Below are positions 55,801 to 64,000 of a DNA stretch of 64,000 nucleotides, one piece after another. The notes under the pieces were generated by a model that made no database searches, had not been told where the DNA came from, and saw nothing but the letters and a program-made list of their open reading frames with translations. Made by a program: the position numbers and the translations under genes. Numbering within the stretch: position 1 is the first letter of the stretch; every line of letters begins with the position of its first letter. The stretch is from Dipetalonema caudispina (lineage: Eukaryota; Nematoda; Chromadorea; Rhabditida; Onchocercidae): assembly GCA_013365325.1 (NCBI GenBank), contig JABVXV010000313.1, positions 1 to 64,000 of the forward strand, given 5' to 3'.

Positions 55801-57347
55801 TTACGTTTGTTAATATGAAGCAAGGCACGAACTGCACGGATCATTCCTATAGCTTTAATAGACATTTTTTTTTTTTTTATTAAGATTAAAGAGCACATGA
55901 TTTTTGCAGAAAATGATGGTCCAGAAAACTTGTATTTATAGTATTGCTTTGATACAAATGCGAATGTGGCACTTCGTTCGAGCAATGCGTTGTTTTTTTC
56001 ATGAACAAATAGGACGTATAATTGAGAATGAATATCAGGTTCTATTTGATATCTTCGAATTTATTTATTGCAGTTGTAGCATGATAATCTGAAAAATACC
56101 TTTACATTGTTGATGCAATGAGAAGAAATGAACTATTTTCCTGTAAATAGTGTATTTATTTATATACTAAGCATGTGTTATTAAGAAGAATTTGGACGAG
56201 ATGAAGACAATCGAAGAAGCTTTCCAACTACAAAGATAAGTGTATTTCATCTTACCAATTTTTTTCTTTAATTAAAACGATCCGTCGAATTGATTACTTG
56301 CAGATTTGAAAATTTATAAAACAACTCGGACTTTGCGATACTCTTAAACTATTTTTTTTAAAAGTCTTGAATTTTTATTTTGGATTTCAATTATAAAAAT
56401 AAACTCGAGATAGTTCTACAAGTCGATAGGAACTGGAGCAAATTTTTAGGCGATTCGTAACAAAATTATATCGGCACTGTCTTTTGGGTCGAAAGCATAT
56501 GAAATTATGGAATGTGTTGGATGAATGCTTGGTATTGATTACCAAATATCGCAGTTGTAGTGCGAAATCATTCAATATACTGAGATTGTATAAAATTTTC
56601 AATGATTTTCACAGTAATGTGGATTTATTTTGCAATGGTAAGGATATACCTTTTTGTTTAAAAGCTTCTAAATTTTAATTCAATATTCCATTAATTTTAT
56701 TTCACCACATATTTTTTTGGCATTTTAATTATATTTCATTTATTATCCAAATATTTAATTGTACTAAGAAATAATAACAGTGACTACGAATTTCCCAAGT
56801 TTGATCATATCAGCAGAAGTTATACACTATCGCGACTACTCTATTTGTGGTCTTTTAAATTTTGAATTTCATAATGTTAGTTTGCATTATAGACTTAATA
56901 GTGGCTTAGTATTTGCTGCAATTAAATTTCTATTTATTTAAGTTTAAGAAGATTAAGATGAATAATTTGATGGATTCAAATGAATAACTTCTCTCTCCTG
57001 GAAAGTTAGGGTTTTACTGGATAATGAGAAATTACATAAAAGGATAATCATAAACCATGGCTTGATAGTTGGAACTGACTAAAGGATATGCAAGTAAATT
57101 TGGTAATCTCATTTCCATTTAATGTTTTTGAAGAAAGGAAAGGAAAAGTGAAATAGTAATTTTTGTTTCAGAAAATTTCCGACAATTTATTTTGTTTTCA
57201 GCGGTGAAAAGGACATCAGTTGGAGCCAATTACTGGCTGTCCAATTTATTGTTGTTGGCCGATTTTTCCGGCATTTACACTGATCTCCATGATGGTAACT
57301 CGTTAAATCCAAATTTATTAGTATTAAATTCTCGAAGATGTTGCTAG
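49856..57347 (+). CDS. gamma-tubulin complex component (GCP/Spc97-Spc98 family)
   Basis: GCP proteins hold gamma-tubulin and template microtubule nucleation. The exons read 49856-50011, 50312-50488, 50636-50800, 51050-51124, 51219-51294, 51577-51719, 51937-52014, 52340-52443, 52734-about 52871, 53128-53275, 53601-53716, 53892-53995, 54130-54356, 54552-54649, 54967-55095, 55178-55198, 55251-55393, 55475-55620, 55910-56038, 56186-56235, 56450-56637 and 57202-57347. All phases agree and the total is 918 residues, the length of GCP2/GCP3. Family signs: ASMLIGKNFIDVWLSE (as in LLTGKYLNVVRE), IHYKPPFPLNIIFAPSVLMN, ERIWNLLLRI, FVTKLYRHCLL and LADFSGIY near the end. The sequence is divergent, so the class is unresolved. 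Weak points: the end of exon 9, the acceptor at 50635, a GC donor after exon 1, and a non-canonical donor after 56235. Confidence 0.85.
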
Positions 57348-59459
57348 ATTTGAATATGACGGACCATTTTTGTGCTAATGCTAATTTGGGGTATGGGATG
57401 CTATCTCTCTTTCTGTGTAAATATTGTTTGAGCTCCCTGGATTGTTAAAGAAATTTTATAAGGACCACTTGCATTTTGTATCCTTTATCAGTTTTATCAC
57501 TAACAACTGAATTTGAAATAGCATATGGAATCGATAAAAAATCGTAAAAAATTTTTGTTGTCATAGAATACTTCATTTTTGCCAAGTATCCAACTATATA
57601 TTATAGTTGAATACTTATCGTTGATGTATAAAAATTATCATTTAATTAATCCAGCTTTTCACTCAATTTTGATTTCTTAAAACACTTGAATTAGGAACAT
57701 TCTCTTTCTTTTTTCGTCTTATGCCTTCCATTTTCAGTCCTGTTTGGGTTGTTCATCTTTTGAATATTTTTATTATTTGTTTTTTGTAGATTGGTCAAAA
57801 CATTTATCTCAACATTTAAATTCTAGAAATCCAATTTACTGATTAATTCCTTCAGTCATCGTTTCCGTAATGATCATTTGAAGAAGTCAAATTAGGCTGA
57901 TTTGTTATTCGCTAAAATTGTTCTTCCCATCTGTACATATGATGCTTTCTATCCTCTTCTTGCTTTATCTTCAACAGCTATAAATTGCATGATATGCGGA
58001 ATTCAGTGAACTCCGAAGTCGACGATATTTATTTCAGTGTAATTGATTTGTGCCTATTTGTCTCTGTAGTCTCTTCTTTTCATTCATAGCTCCTTTAATG
58101 AAAGCTTCTTTCTTGTCACTTCATTAAGATGCTCCAAATAGTGAAATTGAATTTTGTGAAACCAGGATAAGAGAGATTGCGTCAAAATTGCACAGGATGA
58201 AATTTATTACTCCCTCTCCCTCTCCCTCTCCCTCTCTCTCTCTCCTACAGCTGAGTACTCTCATTCTTCTTTTTATTTTCTTAATGAATATTTTCATCAG
58301 TGATGAAAAGAAAAGCTTGAAAAAGAAAATCTTTTAATTTTTCTGGACAAGTTTTTAGCCACGGACAAGTGATAATGACAAAGAAGGGAAAAATAAAAGA
58401 TAAGTTGACAAGTTGTTACAAGATAATTTATTTGTTTTGCACAGTTATTTACTTTAAAATTCGATTGCAGACAATATATTTTGTGGATTTTTGTTGTACA
58501 TAAAAGCTGGAGAGGTTAGAATATTTGAATATTTTAAGTCTGAAAGTTTCTAAATCAAATTGCTACAAAATATGGTATCATCAAAGTTATTATATGATTA
58601 AAACAAACAAGATAACTGCGAATTTTTTTTTTTTCTTGCACAATTTAGTATTGTTAATATAATATAAAAGATAAAATAATTAATTTAAAAATAAGAACGT
58701 ATAACAATGAAAAAGTATGATCTTTGACTGAGGCGAACTATAATTAAAAAGAAGAGAGTTTAAAGTGTTCATATTTGATATGCTTCAGTTATTAAGTGGA
58801 AGCAATGTATGCACGATGGAATGATGGTGATGAAATTTCAAATTCTATTAATTTAATGAATTTTTACACTTTATACTTTGTGCAATATCAGTAATCCATT
58901 TATTAGGTCTATGCAACTGATGACATTCTTACTTTTCATAAAAATAATATCAATCTTTCTTCCTTTAACATCTATTATAAATGTTTTGATGAGTTAAGAA
59001 AGAAGAGGGAACAATGAAACAACAGTTGTATCATAAATTAGTTTATGTAAAATTACCCTTCACTCGTTTTTGTTAATTTAATTAAATTTTCGCATAATTA
59101 AGTCTTCATTGATAATGTGACGTTTGCATCATTAAAGAGAGCAGTAACAAACTGTAAAACTATCCCGAAATATTTTATTATTGATAAAGCAATAATATTT
59201 TTTGCTAAATTACAAATTGAAAGTTTATACCTTCAATTCTTTACCATTTTGATAAAATTTTAAGAGGCATCTAGAAATTCACTAATTATTTTACCTCTCA
59301 GATGAAGAAGACAAACAAATATAACACTACCTTAATAAGTTATCAGAAACGATGCATTGTAATTATACATAAGAAGAAAAGTAATATGTAAATTTTAAAA
59401 TATATAATTACCGATTGATTTTAATTATTTTTAAAATTTCAATTGCATAATTTTTACTA
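57348..59459. other. convergent intergenic region
   Basis: This lies between the ends of the gamma-tubulin complex gene and the Ly6-type gene. It has a CCCTCT microsatellite at 58211-58246 and T tracts (58623-58634). I saw no open segment with plausible splice signals or protein similarity. Confidence 0.6.
58211..58246. repeat. (CCCTCT)n / (CT)n microsatellite
   Basis: Pyrimidine-only units (CTCCCT, then CT) run for about 36 bases. No coding evidence. Confidence 0.9.
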
Positions 59460-61308
59460 TTATTGTAATAAATGTGGAATTGTAACAACAAAAATAAGAA
59501 TAACTAAAGGAACTAATTTGAAAGTGAATAATGATGAACCGGTTGCACGATTGCAGTAATCAATATCATAACATATGCAATGTTCGCTGTCACCGGATAA
59601 TGAAATGCGACAACCGGCTGGTTCCGGTTGATAGGTTCTAAAAAAAAAAAAAAATGTTTATCAATAATAGGTGTTACAAAAGTTTGCAATGATTTAAACG
59701 AAAAGAAAAAAAAAGAATCAAAAACTTAATTGCATTAAAGCTCTATTTAAGTATTGTAACAATTAATCATAAAATCAGATAATCAATAATTAATTTAATC
59801 GTTTGCATATTAAACTTTCAAAACATTTTGGTTGAAAAATAATGGATCTTAATGAAGAAATTTTTCTTCCATTAAAATAAAATAAAGTACTTTTTTTTTT
59901 TTTTTTTTTTTTCTATATAACTGATATATGTAAGTAATAATTATCAAATGAAAGAAATTTTTTGTTCAAATTAACAATTGATTGATTTAAATAGTAATTT
60001 TAAAAAAATTGATAAATAATTATTATTTGAGATAAATTTTTAAAATAAAATAAATAATTTTACCTTGTTGCATATGGTAAACATGTCAAGGCAATAGTGT
60101 GAATATGTTCAGTATTATAACTTTTCATTCGTATACAACCAATACCATTACATTCGTTGCAACTATCAGTTTGTAGACAATCAGCGCCATCGTAACAAAC
60201 TAAACATTCTAAAACTTCCTCGTTTTTTTTTTATAAATTGAAATTTAGATATTATTTCTAAATTATTCATTTAATTTTATCTTATCCTTTCGTTTTTTTT
60301 TTTTTCTTTGTTAGAAATAATTTTAATTTAACAATTTGTTTTAGCTTAAATTTCAATTTTATTTTTTATCAATATGTTGAAATAAAATTAATCAGTTTTT
60401 TTTTTTTTTTTATCGATTAATTTGTCTTTTCTTCATTTTTTAAAAGAAACGATATGATATGAAAATAGTTAACCTTTTGCTGTATGAATTTCTGATAAAA
60501 GATGATAAGATAGGATGAAATATCATCAAATTATTTTTATGAAGTACAAACAATTCTTATCTTTTTCTACTTTTTATTCCACTCATGATCGGTTATCGTT
60601 ATGACTTATATTAATTTACATGAACAGAGATGTCATTTGTGTGATTGTATTAGAATGATAGAATATTTGCTGGGGAATAAAATTAACTTAAAATTCTTTC
60701 AATTTGCAATTTTCTACCCTTTCATTGAGAAATTCAATTGATAGAAAATATGTTCTGATCGATCTTTTTTACCTAAAATTGGCCACCAAATTTTACATAT
60801 CCATTGATGAGCCTACAAATATAAATTTGTAAAAAGTTTATTCTTGAATTTTGCTTTCGTTAAATACCGATACTTTTCTACTCATTCATTCATTCATTCA
60901 TTAATAAGGATGAAAATATTGGATGCTATCTATAGCATAATTCATCTCTCTTCAATCTTCAAAGAAATCTCGGTCTATTCTTTGAGAGTAATCATCCTCT
61001 TATTTTTTTCATAGGAAAAGCAAGCAACAATACTTTAATCGTTGTATTCCTGGTTTAGATTGATCCATTAAATCTAATTTATTCCTTTCAAGTCACATCT
61101 ACAACTAAATTTCCATTCTTATATAGTAAGCACATTAAAGTTTTCCAATGCTTATATAGCAGTAATTACTCCTTTTCTGTTAACTACCGGAAATCAACTT
61201 TTTCCTTCCGGAAATATCCATCTAGCACATTCAAATCTCATTGTTCAATCAAATACGTTTAGATTTTGTACTTACGTCTACAGCGTCGTTTCGCCTATAA
61301 AGTTTCAT
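59460..61308 (-). CDS. small Ly6/uPAR-type (three-finger) surface protein
   Basis: Four - strand exons, 61276-61308, 60773-60812, 60064-60208 and 59460-59637, join in phase to 131 residues. The Cys pattern (CLVCYDGADCLQTDSCNECN, then GIGCI, LTCLP, AGCRI and finally HCICYDIDYCN) is that of a Ly6/uPAR domain, with the diagnostic C-x-C...CN end. A hydrophobic tail (LVPLVILIFVVTIPHLL) directly after a short Ser/Gly linker suits a GPI-anchor signal or a membrane anchor. The protein would then face outward; such proteins often modulate receptors or channels. The two last exons are well supported. The first two (MKLYRRNDAVD and AHQWICKIWWPIL) lack a clear signal peptide, so the true N-terminus may come from another exon upstream. 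Confidence 0.72.
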
Positions 61309-64000
61309 TTAATGAAATTTAATCATTTTGATATCATCAAATTGATAATATCTCCTGACAATAGAATTGACTAGATGTGTGTGTGTGTGTGTGTCTGTCT
61401 GTCTGTCTGTCTGTGTACGTATATATGTAGAAGATGGTGATATCTTAATGTGAATACGAAATGTCGATGAAATAAAATGAAACTCATTTAACTTAGCGAT
61501 CAACTGAAATTTTCATCTTTGATATGAAATACTTTCAAGGTAAAATTATTTTCAGTAACACTGTACTAAAATCTTATCAAAGATATGGAATACTCAAAAA
61601 TTAACATTTCATCTTTTCCTTCGAAACTATTAGCAGAAGAAATTATAATGAAATTCAATTTCTATTAATAATTTAATTCATGGAAATCAAGCTAGTCCTT
61701 TAAATAGTCTTATTCAATGATTTTGAGATTAATAGCAAAATTGATGAAATGATATTAATAATGAAAATATGCTACTTTGATACAATTATCATTTCACAAT
61801 CATCTCTTTCTTTCTTTCATCATTTTCATTCTATTCTTAATCTCTTGCAAGAGAATTGAAAGAAAAAAAAAATTATTAAAATAAGTTTCAAAATAAAATA
61901 AATATCATTCTCAGTGATAACAAATATATTACCTAAAGAAAATTTCTGAAAAATTATATACCTTCTACAAATCAAAGAATATTTTATAAATTTACCTTTT
62001 AATTGATTCATTTATGTTTGTGATTTTATCCTTTACGGTATCACATCAGGAAGATTTCAGTCATCATTACATCTATTTCATATATTATATAAATTTCCAT
62101 TTCTATATTATACTTCATATATTTTACATATTTTTTGGTTTATTCTATTTATTGTTTCCTATTCCTTTGAATGAATAATATGCAAAATATGTGGTAAACA
62201 AATAATTTTTTTTTTTTTTAAATAACACCTGAAACTGTCAATGAGATGATAATTGCTGTTGGTAAACAAAATAAATGTATTAGTAAACAAAATTATAAAA
62301 ATCCAACAAAAATTTTCTTCTGAATATGACCAAATTTCTGTTCATCACAAACAATTACTTTCATATTACATAATATTGTAATATTAGAATTGAAGTATTT
62401 AAAAGAAAATTTTTTTTTTTAAATAAATGTGAGAATATTTAACCAAAGAAGATATAGAAATTCAAGTAAATAATTAGTTATACGTTTTTGCACTAAGCAA
62501 AAAAATAAATATGTAATTGAATTGGAGATAATATAAATTAAACAAAATGTCAATAATTTCCTGGTGAATTTACAGTAAAAAGAGATTTATGATTCAGATA
62601 GATAAATTAGTTTGACAATTTATTTTGATAAGAGGATAATATGTTATTCTATTCCAAAAATATTTCTTATTTATTTCGATTTACTATTACTTATTCTGAT
62701 ATATTTCTATTCAGTATTATAATCTAATCAAATTAGACGATCGCACGTGAATTTTTTAAAAGAGAATTTGGATAGTTGAAACTACGAAATATTTCCATAA
62801 TAAGACATTTGCAATCAATGATGAGGCAGAATTTTCGGTAACAGGCGGGGAAATATCAGGTGATAGCTGTAAATTGGTACTTTTATAAAAGCTCTCGGAT
62901 AATTTACGATTTAAAAGGTCAAAGGGAAGTTTTGTTCTTTACAGTAAAAATAAACACATTAATGATTTCAAGAAATGCGGAATTTTTTTCAAAAAATGAA
63001 ACTTTTAATCATTCAAAAGTTTTTAAAATTATAATTTCAATAGTAAAAAGTAATTGCAAAATATAATCTTAATAGTGATAAGCTAAAACCAAAAATTTGC
63101 AAATAATAATCTTAAAATTAGAATATAATAAATCAAAAATGAACGTGTCATATTGAAAACTGCACATTTATTTTTAATTAATTTAACTAAATGATAATAA
63201 TATATTTATTCCATTTGTGTTGCTATGACAATAATGCTATGTTTTGATTAATTTATGTTAATTATATAATTACAAAGACAATATTTTGCTTGTATTTGTT
63301 GGATAAGTATTGCTAAAACAAAATGGAATGATAGCATGAAAATATTTGTTTGCATTTTCAGAGTTAAACTAAATTAATCATAATTAAAGTGAAATAATCA
63401 AAAAGGACAGAAAATACATTTTTCAATTTGTTTTATTTATTGAGCAAATTCTAATACAAAGTATCATTGAATGATGAAATGGAAAATATAAATTTAAAAT
63501 AAATTTTCCTTGGAAAGGAAAACTTTTTTTCTATAACACTGAAAAAGTATGCATAAATAAGGCAGTTAATATTACATTTTTCATGAAAATGTTAGCAATT
63601 GTTTAAAGATTCATCGAATATTATTGCCTTGCAAATAAAAGTTATTTATTCTGATTGCCTCATGGAATATCGAGAGAATTTCCGGATTCATTCTTTTTTC
63701 CGGAAAAATCTTATAGTGCACACTGTGAAATCTATCCTACCTAACTCCATGCTATGAGCTAAAAATACAAATTTCAGTACTAATTAGTTTAGGAAGAAAA
63801 AAAATTTCAAACTAGAATGAAAAGTTATGATTAATGATAATAATAGCATTTATCTAAGCATGCATTACACCTTCAAATTTAAATAATTAAAAAAAAAAAA
63901 TTTTTTTAGCGCTATGGTACAAAAGTATTATGTCAAAATATTGTTTTAATTATAAAATGGTAGAAATGCAAAAGCTATCATAAAATGATTATATGTTAGG
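61309..64000. other. terminal intergenic region, no gene seen
   Basis: AT-rich DNA runs to the window edge. It begins with a (TG)n/(TCTG)n run at about 61376-61417 and contains A and T tracts. The frames at 61826-62011 and 62860-63066 are short and low-complexity. An alternative first exon of the Ly6-type gene could lie here, but none is convincing. Confidence 0.6.
61376..61417. repeat. (TG)n / (TCTG)n microsatellite
   Basis: A TG run passes into TCTG units, the same composite type as at 23751-23815. It lies just upstream of the first called exon of the Ly6-type gene. Confidence 0.9.

Overview
The window is strongly AT-rich nuclear DNA of a eukaryote with many short exons, T-rich acceptors ending in TTTCAG, and no bacterial, organellar or viral blocks. 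The gene content (an innexin, an RME-1-type EHD ATPase, a nematode-style TTBK/CK1 kinase, a SWSN-1-type SWI/SNF subunit without the N-terminal module of its vertebrate relatives) points to a nematode. The intron density and base composition would suit a clade III, filarial-like worm. Genus and species cannot be settled by reading.

Layout: 0-4.4 kb is repeat-rich intergenic DNA. On the + strand follow rme-1 (4445-10100, 13 coding exons), an innexin (17418-20608, with a second innexin-type first exon far upstream at 13119-13313), and serine palmitoyltransferase subunit 2 (24688-30433). On the - strand lie the GINS subunit SLD5 (31824-33496) and, 1.5 kb upstream of it, the SWI/SNF core subunit swsn-1/SMARCC (34963-41893, 19 coding exons). 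Then come a + strand TTBK/CK1-like kinase (43370-47087), a - strand unrecognised coiled-coil protein (47387-48805), a + strand gamma-tubulin complex component (49856-57347, about 22 exons) and a - strand small Ly6/uPAR-type surface protein (59460-61308). The last 2.7 kb shows no gene.

Exons were joined by hand, checking splice sites and reading phase at every junction. The nine main gene models all close in frame: 552, 456, 574, 257, 943, 396, 167, 918 and 131 residues. Only small parts are doubtful: one exon end and one non-canonical donor in the gamma-tubulin complex gene, and the N-terminus of the Ly6-type protein. The genes form no single pathway. They cover endocytic recycling, gap junctions, sphingolipid synthesis, replication, chromatin remodelling, signalling and microtubule nucleation. 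The unusual points are alternative-exon structures (innexin, rme-1, sptl-2), non-canonical introns (GC-AG and a possible AT-AG), a kinase with Ser in place of His in its HRD motif, and several local tandem duplications. I found no clearly new multi-gene system.
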